DNA of 64,000 bases from Streptomyces clavifer (GCA_014651175.1 BMWJ01000017.1:62001-126000); one strand, 5' to 3'. Counted from the first letter of the stretch, positions 8,684-17,923 are shown. Numbers and translations are program-made. Notes: generated by a model from the letters alone, not told the origin.

Positions 8684-9690
8684 CCACCACCAGCCCCTCC
8701 GCGCCCGGCACCGACACCCCGGCCCTCGCCGTCGAAGGACTGTGCGTGGACCTGACGACGCCCTCCGGGACGGTACGCGCCGTCGACGGCGTCAGCTTCA
8801 GCGTGCGTCGCGGACGCACCCTCGCCCTCCTGGGGGAGTCCGGCTGCGGCAAATCGATGACCGCGCTGTCGGTGGTCGGGCTGCTGGACCCCGCAGCCTC
8901 CGTCACCGGCGGTGCCGTCCGGGTCAGGGGCGACGACACACTCCGCATGAGCCCGGCACAACGCCGCAAGCTGGCCGGACCGGTCCTGTCCATCGTCTTC
9001 CAGGACGCCCTGACAGCCCTCAACCCGGTGCAGCCGGTCGGCAGACAGATCGGCGAACCCTTCCGCATCCACCGCGGACTCTCCCGGCGCCAGGCCCTGG
9101 AGGAGGCCATCGAACTGATGACACGGGTGGGGATACCCGAACCGAGGCAGCGGGCCCGCTCCTACCCCCACCAGTTCTCCGGTGGCATGCGGCAACGGCT
9201 TCTGATCGCGATGGCCGTCGCGCTCGCCCCCGACGTGCTCATCGCCGACGAACCCACCACCGCTCTCGACGTGACCGTGCAGGCGCAGATCATGCGGTTG
9301 CTGCGGGACCTCCAGGACGAGCGGGACATGGCCGTGGTGCTGATCACCCACGACCTGGCCGTGGTCGCGCAGCGCGCCGACGACGTGGTCGTGATGTACG
9401 CGGGCACGGTGGTGGAGAACGGACCGGTGCACGACGTCTTCGACGCACCCCGCCACCCCTATACCCGGGGGCTGCTCGACTCGGTCCCGGAGGACAGCGT
9501 GCGCGGACGCCCGCTGCCCGCCGTACCCGGAAGTCCGCCCGAGCTGAGCGCGGTGCCGTCCGGCTGCGTCTTCCAGGCCCGCTGCCCCATGGTCCGGGAA
9601 CGTTGTGTCCAGGAACGGCCGTCCCTGCGTACCACGGGCGACGGACGTACGGCCGCCTGTCACTTCTCCGAGGAGCTTGCACGTGTCTGA
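8680..9690 (+). CDS. ABC transporter ATP-binding protein, DppD-like
   Basis: 336 residues from a GTG at 8680 that overlaps the permease stop by four bases (GTGA). Walker A GESGCGKS, signature SGGMRQR, Walker B with DEPTTALD, and the H-loop LITHDLAVV are all present. The C-terminal extension of Opp-type ATPases is there, with cysteines in GCVFQARCPMVRERC; related proteins bind a Fe-S cluster in this region. It energises the importer together with the next gene. The reading frame continues upstream of 8680 but only as an out-of-frame overlap of the permease. Confidence 0.9.
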   Translation: MTTTSPSAPGTDTPALAVEGLCVDLTTPSGTVRAVDGVSFSVRRGRTLALLGESGCGKSMTALSVVGLLDPAASVTGGAVRVRGDDTLRMSPAQRRKLAGPVLSIVFQDALTALNPVQPVGRQIGEPFRIHRGLSRRQALEEAIELMTRVGIPEPRQRARSYPHQFSGGMRQRLLIAMAVALAPDVLIADEPTTALDVTVQAQIMRLLRDLQDERDMAVVLITHDLAVVAQRADDVVVMYAGTVVENGPVHDVFDAPRHPYTRGLLDSVPEDSVRGRPLPAVPGSPPELSAVPSGCVFQARCPMVRERCVQERPSLRTTGDGRTAACHFSEELARV

Positions 9691-10735
9691 GTCCCGTGCC
9701 ACCACCGCCACGTCCGGCCCGTACGCCGACGATCCGCGGGAGAGCCCGCCCTTGCTGGAGGTCCGGGGGGTCACCAAGACCTTCGGCAGCGGCCGGCGCC
9801 GGCTGACGGCCCTGGACGGGGTGGACGTGCGGATCGGCCGGGGCCAGACTCTCGGCCTCGTCGGTGAGTCGGGCTGCGGCAAGTCCACCCTGGCCCGGGT
9901 GCTGCTCGGGCTGGAACGTCCTGACGCGGGCACGGTCCGGTTCGACGGAACCGATCCCTTCGCCCTGCGCGGCAAGGATCTGCTGGCCTGGCGCCGCCGT
10001 GTGCAGATGGTCTTCCAGGACCCCTTCGCCTCGCTCAACGCACGCATGTCCGCCGCCGAGCTGATCGGTGAGCCGTGGAGAACCCACCGGGACGTCGTGC
10101 CGGACGCCAAGGCCCGCGAGAAGAGGGTCCGGGAACTGCTGTCCCTGGTCGGACTCCGGGAGAGCGACGCCCATCGCTACCCCAACGAGTTCTCCGGCGG
10201 GCAGCGCCAGCGCATCGGCATCGCACGCGCGTTGGCTCTCGACCCGGACCTCATCGTGTGCGACGAGCCCGTCTCCGCCCTCGACCTGTCGGTGCAGGCG
10301 CAGGTCCTGAACGTCCTCTCGGAGCTGCGTACCCGCCTCGGTGTCACCTACGTGTTCATCTCCCACGACCTGTCCGTGGTGCGTCACATCTCCGACCGGG
10401 TGACCGTGATGTACCTGGGCAAGGTCATCGAACAGGGTGACACGGAGGACGTCTTCGAACGCCCCCAGCACCCCTACACCGCCGCGTTGATGTCTGCGGC
10501 TCCCGTCCTGAAGCCCTCCCGCGACGCCCGCCGTCGTGAGATCCACCTCCAGGGGGAGATCCCCTCACCCTTCGACATCCCCACCGGGTGCCGCTTCCGC
10601 ACCCGCTGCTGGCGTGCCGAGGACCTGTGCGCGTCCCAAACGCCTCCGGTCGTCACCAGAGGAACGAGTGACACCGCCGAACCGCACACAGCGCTGTGCC
10701 ACTTCCCCCTGGAGGCAGAGTCCGCGTGGGCGTGA
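9683..10735 (+). CDS. ABC transporter ATP-binding protein, DppF-like
   Basis: 350 residues from a GTG at 9683, overlapping the previous gene by eight bases, with GAGGAG seven bases upstream. Walker A GESGCGKST, the Q-loop (MVFQDPFASLNARM), signature SGGQRQRIGIARAL, Walker B DEPVSALD and ISHDLSVV are intact. The C-terminal GCRFRTRCWRAEDLC segment again carries the Opp-type cysteine cluster. It is the last gene of the importer operon; no following gene is close. Confidence 0.9.
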   Translation: MSESRATTATSGPYADDPRESPPLLEVRGVTKTFGSGRRRLTALDGVDVRIGRGQTLGLVGESGCGKSTLARVLLGLERPDAGTVRFDGTDPFALRGKDLLAWRRRVQMVFQDPFASLNARMSAAELIGEPWRTHRDVVPDAKAREKRVRELLSLVGLRESDAHRYPNEFSGGQRQRIGIARALALDPDLIVCDEPVSALDLSVQAQVLNVLSELRTRLGVTYVFISHDLSVVRHISDRVTVMYLGKVIEQGDTEDVFERPQHPYTAALMSAAPVLKPSRDARRREIHLQGEIPSPFDIPTGCRFRTRCWRAEDLCASQTPPVVTRGTSDTAEPHTALCHFPLEAESAWA

Positions 10736-11288
10736 CCGGGCCCGAGCAGGCGCGCGGGGCACTTCGACCGATCCTCCGACCGGGCTCTTCGCCGGCGCGG
10801 TGCCGCGGTTCCGGTCACGACCGTCGCGGCACGCGGAGAGGCGGCCACGTCGGGCTGCTTCCCACGGTCAGCGGCTGAGGGAGTCGGTCCGTGCAGGTTG
10901 AATGCGGGGTGCGGGAACGGTTCGTGGTCGTGAAGCAGGTCCTGTCGGCCGCCTTCGACCGGCGGGTGTGAGCCGCCTTCAGGGCCAGGAGTTCGGCTCG
11001 GCGGCGGCCGGCCGATGTGTCCGCCTGCCATGGACACAGAGATGCGGTGCCCGCCACAGCGGGGCGTCGGCCCGGACGGCTGCCGCGATGTCGAGCGAGC
11101 CTGCCGCCACATCCGGCGGAAGTCGCCAGTGTACCTCCAGCGGGTCCTGCTCCCTCTGCGCACCGCGTCCTGGCACCGGATCAGTTCGGACGCGGGCGCG
11201 GAGGGGAGTGGTGCGGGGGCCGCGGGGTTATGGCGCCGAAGGACGTCCGTACGCTGAAGCCCGCCGGCGGAGAGCGGTCCGGGCTACC
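10736..11288. other. Intergenic stretch without recognised gene
   Basis: Several frames are open because of the high GC content, but none gives a recognisable protein or a start with a good ribosome site. No IS ends or tRNA-like structure are evident. It separates the importer operon from a convergently placed coiled-coil protein gene. Confidence 0.5.
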
Positions 11289-11306
11289 GGGCCGGCTCTC
11301 CGGCCC
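11289..11306 (-). terminator. GC hairpin downstream of the coiled-coil/wHTH gene
   Basis: GGGCCGG-CTCT-CCGGCCC is a perfect 7-bp stem with a 4-base loop, starting 8 bases past the stop of the leftward gene at 11314. There is no U-run, which is usual for Streptomyces terminators. Function is inferred from position. Confidence 0.45.
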
Positions 11307-11313
11307 CGACGCG

Positions 11314-11901
11314 CTACGCGTCGGACGTGGTCGCCGAGACCGGGCTGTAGTAGACGGAGCGTCCTTGCTTGGAGCGCTCCAGCAGTCCGTGTGCGACCCC
11401 TTGCTCCAGGGTGTTGCGTACCACCGCGACCTGGGTCTTGCGCTGAGGGTGGGACTCGGCCAAAGCGGAGGTGACTTCAGCGGCGGACTTCGGTTCCCGC
11501 TGGGTGGTGAGGTATCCGGTGACCAACTCACGCCACGTCGGATCGCCCGCGACCTTGGTCGCTGCCCCTCCGTCGGCGGGAGCTCCCTGGTCAGCCTGGG
11601 CCTTCTGCTTGCGGCCCCCCTTCGGGGAAGCCGTCCTGCTCTTGGGGCTGCGGGCTGCGGGAACGGCCGCCACCTTGCGGTCCTTGCTCTTCCGCGCTGC
11701 CGGCTTCGTGGAGCCGCTCCCCAGCACCTCCTGCATCTTGACCAGGATCTGCTCACCCGTCTCCAGCTGGACGAGCGCGTCCTGCAGACGGGTCAACTCG
11801 GCACGCGCCCGGTCCTGCTCGCTCCGATTCGCCGCGAGATCATCCGTGATCCTCTGCGCATAGTCTGCGCTGATCGTGGAGGTAGAAGTGTTTTCGGACA
11901 T
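11314..11901 (-). CDS. Coiled-coil and winged-helix protein of unknown function
   Basis: 195 residues in three parts. Residues ~10-60 form a heptad-like helix (RITDDLAANRSEQDRARAELTR onward) suited to a coiled coil. Residues ~62-115 are a basic, Ala/Lys/Pro-rich linker (KPAARKSKDRK). Residues ~118-190 look like a winged helix, ending LLERSKQGRSVYYSPV, typical of a wing strand. The ATG at 11901 has AGGA upstream. I do not recognise a named family. A DNA-binding role is inferred from the winged helix and basic linker. It is transcribed away from the nearby mIHF-like gene. Confidence 0.72.
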   Translation of the reverse strand: MSENTSTSTISADYAQRITDDLAANRSEQDRARAELTRLQDALVQLETGEQILVKMQEVLGSGSTKPAARKSKDRKVAAVPAARSPKSRTASPKGGRKQKAQADQGAPADGGAATKVAGDPTWRELVTGYLTTQREPKSAAEVTSALAESHPQRKTQVAVVRNTLEQGVAHGLLERSKQGRSVYYSPVSATTSDA

Positions 11902-12495
11902 TCAGTCCTCGTTTTCGCAGTGTCTGGATACGTATGGCGGTTGATGTTACCGACACCAACGAAGGCGACAACCCAGAAGCCATCGATCAACCACAGAAGA
12001 GGACCTCCTCCACTGTTTGATCACAAGGCTCCACCGGGTGCGTCTCTCCAGCGAGTGCACACCCCGATACCGCGATGTCCGGCTGGTGTTGGCGCAATAC
12101 CGCGCATACGTTGTCGGGCCTCAGCACCGATGTTCCGAACCCGCGGTCAGCAGTGACTGAGTGGTGCGCCACTATGTGTCGCCGGAGGCCTCAGCCCCTA
12201 TGGGCTGAACACCGCAGTGCATGGACACAAGCCACCTGTGCGCCCGCACGGACGGAACCGCCCCCGACCGCACGGCCCCCCACCGCACGGCCCCACACTG
12301 CCGGTCCCGCCTTCTCCGCCCGCGAGAGCCGTATCACCGACTGGTTGCCACGGGCAGGTTGCCCGAGCGGTTACCAACGGGGTGTGCTGCGGAGTCATAT
12401 AGCGGCCGAGCCAGGGCACTATGCACACCACCAGGTCAAGGATGTGCCGGCGGCCACGCCGCACACCGCTACGAGAAGAACGGGAGCACCGCCCT
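11902..12495. other. Divergent intergenic region before the mIHF-like gene
   Basis: This ~590-base region lies between two divergent genes and must hold both promoters. I see no convincing consensus hexamers, operators or small gene. Part of it (around 12230-12310) is a low-complexity CCCGCACGG/CCGCACGGCC-rich tract. Confidence 0.45.
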
Positions 12496-12810
12496 ATGGC
12501 CCTGCCCATTCTGTCCGCCGAGGCCCGTGCCGGAGCCCTGCAGCAAGCTGTCGCGGTCCGAAAGGAGCGCGCCGACCTCCTGGCCGACATCAAGGACGGC
12601 AAGGTGTCACTGCGGGATGTCCTCGGACGTGAGGATCCGGTTGTCGCCAGAATCCGCGTGCGCCGTCTGCTGGAGGCGTTGCCCCGCATCGGCAAGATCC
12701 GTGCCGGCCAGATCCTCAGGGAGTTCGGAATCTCGGAGACCCGCCGGGTCCAGGGTCTCGGCACCCGGCAGAGGGAACGCCTCCTCGCCCTTTTCCCGGC
12801 ACAGGAGTGA
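12496..12810 (+). CDS. Actinobacterial integration host factor (mIHF/sIHF) paralogue
   Basis: 104 residues from ATG 12496 (MALPILSAEARAGAL), the same opening as mIHF proteins. The frame extends upstream to 12421, but homology starts here. The N-terminal helix with ERADLL, the central segment RVRRLLEALPRIGKIRAGQIL and the C-terminal ETRRVQGLGTRQRERL match the helix-two-turn-helix DNA-binding region of mIHF. mIHF proteins are small nucleoid-associated proteins that bind and bend DNA and support phage integration and antibiotic/sporulation control. In Streptomyces the housekeeping sIHF normally lies near gmk and rpoZ. Neither is here, so this is probably a second, divergent copy. Confidence 0.85.
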   Translation: MALPILSAEARAGALQQAVAVRKERADLLADIKDGKVSLRDVLGREDPVVARIRVRRLLEALPRIGKIRAGQILREFGISETRRVQGLGTRQRERLLALFPAQE

Positions 12811-13244
12811 CGGGAGGGATTCGCGCTCCCCACCAAACCTCGGCAGTCGGGGTGTACGCACGTGCTGCCCACGGAGAATCGCTGATGTGTACGAGGAGTG
12901 TTGCCGAGCCTCCAAGCTGCCGCCCCGGCGCTGAACCGTTTCTTTCGCGCGGTACCACGGTGCCTTTCGCCTGGTCCCGCGCAGACGGATTCGCCCGGCC
13001 CGCTGCCGCGCCCAGGATCCAGGGTGAGGACAGCCGAGACCACGCTCGGCAGCGGGATCTCACCCCGGTCGCGCAGATTGCGTTCCCGTCCCCCTGCCCC
13101 GACAGGGCCGGGGGCGGCTCGTGGACGTTCCTCGTCCTCCTCGGTACTCCTGTCGATCGTTCCCGGTTCGGTCCGGGAGGGAACCGAGCCGTCACCCCCT
13201 CATCGTGCCGGGGACGGCTCGGGACACGCCCCGCCGCAGGTTCT
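12811..13244. other. Intergenic stretch without recognised gene
   Basis: This lies between two convergent genes (the mIHF-like gene and the monooxygenase). Long open frames cross it, but they are continuations of antisense frames. No hairpin with long perfect arms or repeat was found. Confidence 0.45.
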
Positions 13245-15047
13245 CTAGAGGACGGCCTTGGTCTGCAGGACCTCGGCGATGGACTCCTTGCGCCACTGCC
13301 GCAGCAGTTCGTGGAAAGCGACGGCTCCGTGAGGGTAGGCGCTCGCGCTGTTCGGCCGCCCGAGCCCTTCGCGGTTGTAGTAGCCGGGGGTGCATTCGGC
13401 ATGGAACCACTCGTGGTCGGGGGCGCCGTCGGCCAGAACGGCCTGCCAGGCGTCCTCCGCGCCCGGGGACGGCTCGAGCAGGGCACCCTCGGCTTCGGCC
13501 GCGGCGACCAGAGCGGCGGCGTGGACGGCCTGCTCGTCGAGTATGTGTGTGAAGTTCACGCTGCTGGCGTTGTGCAGGGATCCCATCTGGATCAGGTTCG
13601 GGAAGCCGTTGCTCGTGAAGCCGTGCAGTGTCCGAGGTCCCTGTTGCGCCCACGTGTGCAGCAGTTGGGTGCCGCCCCGGCCGTGCACTGGCAGCTTCCC
13701 CGAGTGAATGCCCGAAACCCCGACGGAGAATCCCGTGGCGAAGATCAGGCAATCGAGTTCGTACGTCTCGTCCCCGACGACGACACCGTGTTCGGTGATG
13801 CGCTCGATGCCATGGGTGTCCGCGGTGTCGACCAGGGAAACGTTGTCACGATTGAAAGCCGGGTAGTAGGAGTCGGAAAAGGTGGGGCGCTTGCAGGCGT
13901 AGCGGTACCAGGGCTTGAGCTTCTCCGCCGTATCCGGGTCGGTGACGGTCTGTTCGACACGGGCCCGCAGTTCGTTCATCATCGCTGCGTCGGCGGCTTC
14001 GTAGGCGGCCTCGAAGTCCGGCCCGGTGTTCTCGCGGCGGAAGCTCGGCAGGAGCTTCTCCAGGAGGCCCGCCGAAGCGGTCCACCCGTCGGCGACCAGA
14101 TCCTGGTCGGCGGGCTCACCGGAGACGATGCGCAGGAAGTTCTCCCGGCGCTCCCTGGCCCAGCCGTCACGGTCGGCACCCGCATCCTGCGCGCCTGTAC
14201 GGCGGTTGGCACGCACATCCACGCTGGAGGGGGTGCGCTGGAAGACGTACACGTGCTGGGCGTCCTCGGCCAGCATCGGGACGACCTGGACGCCGGTGGC
14301 ACCGGTGCCGACGATGCCCACCCGTTTGCCGGTGAGGCCGGTCATGCCGCCGTCCGGAGTGCCGCCGGTGTAGGCGTAGTCCCAGCGCGAGGTGTGGAAG
14401 GTGTGCCCCTGGAACGTCTCGATGCCGGGGATTCCGGGGAGTTTGGGCTCGGACATAGTGCCGGTGGCGGTGACGACGTAGGTGGCGTGGAACGCGTCGC
14501 CGCGGTCGGTGGCCACGATCCACGTCTCGGACGCCTCGTCCCAGGTGAGCGAGGTGACCGCGGTGGAGAACAGCGCGTCCGGGTAGAGGTCGTACTTCTG
14601 TGCGATGCGCATCGCGTGGCGGCGGATCTCCTCGCCGGGGGAGTACTTCCACTCCGGCACGTATCCGGTCTCGTCGAGCAGCGGCAGGTAGACGTGCGAC
14701 TCGATGTCACAGTGGATGCCGGGGTAGCGGTTCCAGTACCAGGTGCCCCCGAAGTCACCGCCCTTGTCGATGATGCGGACCCGCTCCATGCCCTGCCGGC
14801 GCATTCGCGCCCCGGCCAGGATGCCGCCGAACCCGCCGCCGACCACGGCGACGTCGACGACGTCGTGCAGCGGCTGTCGTTCCGTCACGTCATCCACGTA
14901 GGGGTCGGCGGCGTAGTAGCCGAACTCCGCTACGGGCTGCTGGTATTGGAGGGCGCCGTCGGGGCGCACGCGCCGCTCACGTTCGAGGCTGTATCGCTGC
15001 CTCAGCGCGGTGAGTTCATCCGGCCGGTTCGGTTGAGTGGTCGTCAT
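13245..15047 (-). CDS. Type I Baeyer-Villiger monooxygenase
   Basis: 600 residues, in the range of the longer BVMOs with an N-terminal extension. It is an FAD- and NADPH-dependent flavoprotein that inserts oxygen next to a ketone. The FAD site VVGGGFGG is at ~68-75. The BVMO fingerprint FxGxxxHTxxW(D) is FQGHTFHTSRWD at ~212-223. The NADPH Rossmann motif GTGATG is at ~247-252, and FATGF is near residue 440. GTWYWNRYPG and the downstream Tyr-rich segment also fit the phenylacetone/cyclododecanone monooxygenase group. The ketone substrate cannot be predicted. The gene stands alone with a divergent lactonase-like lipoprotein, a possible partner since BVMOs make lactones or esters. Confidence 0.92.
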   Translation of the reverse strand: MTTTQPNRPDELTALRQRYSLERERRVRPDGALQYQQPVAEFGYYAADPYVDDVTERQPLHDVVDVAVVGGGFGGILAGARMRRQGMERVRIIDKGGDFGGTWYWNRYPGIHCDIESHVYLPLLDETGYVPEWKYSPGEEIRRHAMRIAQKYDLYPDALFSTAVTSLTWDEASETWIVATDRGDAFHATYVVTATGTMSEPKLPGIPGIETFQGHTFHTSRWDYAYTGGTPDGGMTGLTGKRVGIVGTGATGVQVVPMLAEDAQHVYVFQRTPSSVDVRANRRTGAQDAGADRDGWARERRENFLRIVSGEPADQDLVADGWTASAGLLEKLLPSFRRENTGPDFEAAYEAADAAMMNELRARVEQTVTDPDTAEKLKPWYRYACKRPTFSDSYYPAFNRDNVSLVDTADTHGIERITEHGVVVGDETYELDCLIFATGFSVGVSGIHSGKLPVHGRGGTQLLHTWAQQGPRTLHGFTSNGFPNLIQMGSLHNASSVNFTHILDEQAVHAAALVAAAEAEGALLEPSPGAEDAWQAVLADGAPDHEWFHAECTPGYYNREGLGRPNSASAYPHGAVAFHELLRQWRKESIAEVLQTKAVL

Positions 15048-15250
15048 GTGGGGGTCTCACTCCAATCGATCGGCCGCCCCGGATCGAGCGGCCGTCCGCT
15101 ACCGTAGCAACTACCGGACAACGCTGTCCGGTTGTGGCACGGGTGAATCAGGACACTCATGCCGGGCGCCTCCGCGCCCCCGTACGGGCCCCCCGAACCT
15201 CTCGGCCGGCGGAGCCACCGCACCCCGCAGACAGGAACCGTGATCCCTCC

Positions 15251-16273
15251 ATGCGACGTTTCCCCCGACGTTCCCTCGCTGTGCTCGCCACCCTCGGCAC
15301 GCTGGCCCTCACCGGATGCGGTACGGAAACCGGTGACCCCGCCGGTCACGTACCGTCCGCCACCGGTGCGGACCGGACCATCCGCGCCGAGCGGCTCATG
15401 CAGGTGACGAAGGTGCACGAAGAGACCGGTATGACCCTCCTCGAAGGCCCGACCTTCGACGAGGGGGGCGGCCTGATCGTCGTCGACGTCACCGCACCTG
15501 AGGGGAAGCCGAAAGTGCTGAGGGTCGATCCCGGGAGCAGGACGGCACGGGCGGTCCACACGGACGGGCGGGGGGCTTACACCTCGGCGCAGTTCAGCCC
15601 GCACGACGGGCGCCTCTATCTGAGCGACTACGTCCACGGTGAGATCATCAGCCTGGCCCCGGACGGCAGCGATCCGCAGACCTTCTTCTCCGGCGATGTC
15701 GACGGGGCGCGGATGAACCCCGACGACATCGCCTTCGATCAGGAGGGCAACCTGTACGTCAGCGACTCACGGAGCCTGTCCGTGGGCGATGCGCACGGGC
15801 GTGTGGTGCGGATCGACAGGGATGGCGAGAAGTCCACCGTCATGGCCGGAGGGCTCGCCTCGACGAACGGGATCTCTTTCGACGCGGACTATCAGGGCCT
15901 GTGGATCAGTGAACTCACGCAGAACCGGATTTCCTACCTCCGCCTGGACGCGAAGGACGGTGTGGCCTCCCGGCACACCGCCATCCGCGTGGACGGCGGG
16001 ATCGCCCAGACCGACTCGATCGCCGTGGACGCCGACGGCAACCTGTACCAGGCGCTGCACGGGCGTGCCGCGATGGTCGTGTACGACAAGCACGGCGAGC
16101 GCCTGGCGACCGTCGAACTCCCCGCCCGCACGAAGGGGCTCGAATCGGCGACGAACGTGGCGATCACACCCGGCGGGACCAAGGCGTACATGACCGTCAG
16201 CGGGTCCGCCGGCGGGTACCTGTACACCTTCGACGCGCTGGCGAAGGGGATCCGGCAGTCCAACGGCGGCTGA
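15251..16273 (+). CDS. SMP-30/gluconolactonase-type lipoprotein
   Basis: 340 residues from ATG 15251. The frame is open from 15134 but the signal sequence begins at 15251. The lipoprotein signal MRRFPRRSLAVLATLGTLAL ends in lipobox TGC (Cys23). The mature part is a beta-propeller of the SMP-30/lactonase-like class, with repeats such as PDDIAFDQEGNLYVSDS and DSIAVDADGNLYQAL. It probably acts outside the membrane as a lactone hydrolase or sugar-binding propeller. Divergence from the Baeyer-Villiger gene suggests, but does not prove, a shared pathway. Confidence 0.78.
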   Translation: MRRFPRRSLAVLATLGTLALTGCGTETGDPAGHVPSATGADRTIRAERLMQVTKVHEETGMTLLEGPTFDEGGGLIVVDVTAPEGKPKVLRVDPGSRTARAVHTDGRGAYTSAQFSPHDGRLYLSDYVHGEIISLAPDGSDPQTFFSGDVDGARMNPDDIAFDQEGNLYVSDSRSLSVGDAHGRVVRIDRDGEKSTVMAGGLASTNGISFDADYQGLWISELTQNRISYLRLDAKDGVASRHTAIRVDGGIAQTDSIAVDADGNLYQALHGRAAMVVYDKHGERLATVELPARTKGLESATNVAITPGGTKAYMTVSGSAGGYLYTFDALAKGIRQSNGG

Positions 16274-16304
16274 CACCCCTCTCTCACCCTCGCGTAGGCC
16301 CCCC

Positions 16305-16895
16305 TTACTCCTTGAAAGGCCGCACCGGCCCCACCGGGACGCCGAGCAGCCGCCAAGCAGCTGCCGCTCGGTGTTCCCGTACCTCGCGGGTGGGGCCGCT
16401 GACGGCGCCGGAGACCATGGCGACGGCCAGCATGAGGTCGTTCGCCGCACTCAGGGGGTGCTCCTCCGGCAGGCGTTGCCGCAGAGCGCACTCGACGCGG
16501 CCCGACAGCGCCAGGGCGTGTGCGAGGGCGTCCGAGTGGCCGGCGGCCCCATGGGCGTGCAGGAGGCCCAGAAAGGCAGCCGACTCCGTCAGGTGCCACG
16601 TCAGCACACCGAGAACGTCGGTGAGAGCGAAGCCCTCGGTCGCGGCTGCCTGTTCGACCTGCCGCACGTTCTCTTCCAGGACCGCGATCGCCACGGACGC
16701 CCGGTCGGGGAAATGCCGGTACAGAACTCCCTGCCCGACGCCCGCTCGACGCGCGATCGCGGAGAGGGGGGCGTCCAGCCCGTGTGCCGCGTAGATCTCT
16801 CGCGCGGCGACGATCAGGGCGTCCCGGTTGCGGGCAGCCACCTTCGGCCCGTGATTGGCGGGCCGCCGCTCGGCGGGCATATGGGGCTGGGTCAC
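16305..16895 (-). CDS. TetR/AcrR family transcriptional regulator
   Basis: 196 residues from GTG 16895; ATG 16880 is a second candidate. The N-terminal HTH reads ARNRDALIVAAREIYAAHGL, then SAIARRAGVGQGVLYRHFPDR. The C-terminal helical ligand domain is not informative. The stop is 31 bases from the stop of the convergent lactonase gene, so its targets are probably upstream or elsewhere. An inverted-repeat operator was not obvious at its promoter. Confidence 0.85.
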   Translation of the reverse strand: MTQPHMPAERRPANHGPKVAARNRDALIVAAREIYAAHGLDAPLSAIARRAGVGQGVLYRHFPDRASVAIAVLEENVRQVEQAAATEGFALTDVLGVLTWHLTESAAFLGLLHAHGAAGHSDALAHALALSGRVECALRQRLPEEHPLSAANDLMLAVAMVSGAVSGPTREVREHRAAAAWRLLGVPVGPVRPFKE

Positions 16896-17373
16896 CCCGA
16901 AAGGGTACCGGCGCGACGGCAGGGCATGACGAGCCGGTCCGAGCTCCCTTCTGCTGTGGGCGGGCCCGCCGGAGCTGATCGGAGGAGGGTGAGACCGCCT
17001 TTCCACCCTGGACAGCGGCCGCAGGCGGGCTGTGGCTTCTCCGACGGGCCGTCCCCATCGATGTCGCGGGCCGGATGCGGGGTACGCCTTCTCTCGCCTT
17101 CTCGCGGTGCAGGCGGTGGCGGCACCTGTTCGGCACGGGGTCGGCCCGGGCGTGCCGGGCCACGAGTATGGCGATCGTGCGGCGTGCCCTGGGTCATTCA
17201 CCCGCTCTGCAGCCTGGAGAAGATCTCGTGATCCGCGTCAGGGCGCACGCGTCGGGGAGGCGGCGGCGGAGCGCATGGCTTCCTGTGCGGCAGGCGCCGT
17301 GGCCGAGATGGCTGTTGAGGACGCTGCCGCCGGCAGGGACGGACCGCATCCGGAGCGCAGGGCGAGAGTCACC

Positions 17374-17415
17374 GGGAGCGGGAGCGGGAGCGGGAGCGGG
17401 AGCGGGAGCGGGAGC
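17374..17415. repeat. Seven tandem copies of GGGAGC
   Basis: Seven perfect 6-base copies run from 17374 to 17415, followed by one variant (GGGATC). The array sits 38 bases beyond the 3' end of the DUF3291 gene, in a stretch without a recognised gene. Confidence 0.9.
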
Positions 17416-17452
17416 GGGATCGGCGGCAGCGGGCTGGAGGCGGGTGTTCCGA

Positions 17453-17923
17453 TCAGATCGACGGCGAGGTGGTCGGCGGGGGATGCGGTGCTCGGAAGGT
17501 GAACGCCGCGGGGCCTTCGCCGTTGTCGCGGATCAGCGCGATGCGGTCCATCGCCTCGTTGACGCCGGGACGATGTCCGGCGGGAACCCACCACAACGCG
17601 TGGTGGAAGTCCGCGAGGCGTTCGAACCATTCCCGGCGGCGTGCCAGCACTTTGAGGTGCTCACTGCGGTAGGTGTAGTCCCTCAGTGCCTCGACCGATT
17701 CCCAGACCGAGCAGTTGATCAGGAACAGGTCGTCTTCGTTCTTGGGGCGCAGACCCGTCGAGTCGGCACCGTCATCGTCAACCATGCGCCAGACGAAACC
17801 GGGTGCCCGATCGGCGAGCGCGTTGATCTCCGGGAGATGTGCGACGAAGTCGGCCAGTTGAGGGCTGCCGAGCGGGGCGAGGATGCGCCCGACGTTGACC
17901 TGGGCGAGGTGGAAGTCGTTCAC
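17453..17923 (-). CDS. DUF3291 domain protein
   Basis: 156 residues from a GTG at 17923 (MNDFHLAQVNVGR). The longer frame to 17959 adds unlikely residues. The pattern FHLAQVNVGR, LADRAPGFVWR, VWESVEALRDYTYRSEHL, RREWF and ALWWVPAGHRP is that of DUF3291, a small alpha/beta-barrel-like fold related to ABM monooxygenases. Its activity is unknown. It lies 48 bases downstream of the SufR-like regulator on the same strand and is probably co-transcribed with it. Confidence 0.8.
   Translation of the reverse strand: MNDFHLAQVNVGRILAPLGSPQLADFVAHLPEINALADRAPGFVWRMVDDDGADSTGLRPKNEDDLFLINCSVWESVEALRDYTYRSEHLKVLARRREWFERLADFHHALWWVPAGHRPGVNEAMDRIALIRDNGEGPAAFTFRAPHPPPTTSPSI

Noticed and set aside
12807-15107. 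766-codon open frame on the plus strand
   Set aside because: Antisense to the Baeyer-Villiger monooxygenase; no recognisable domain or ribosome site.
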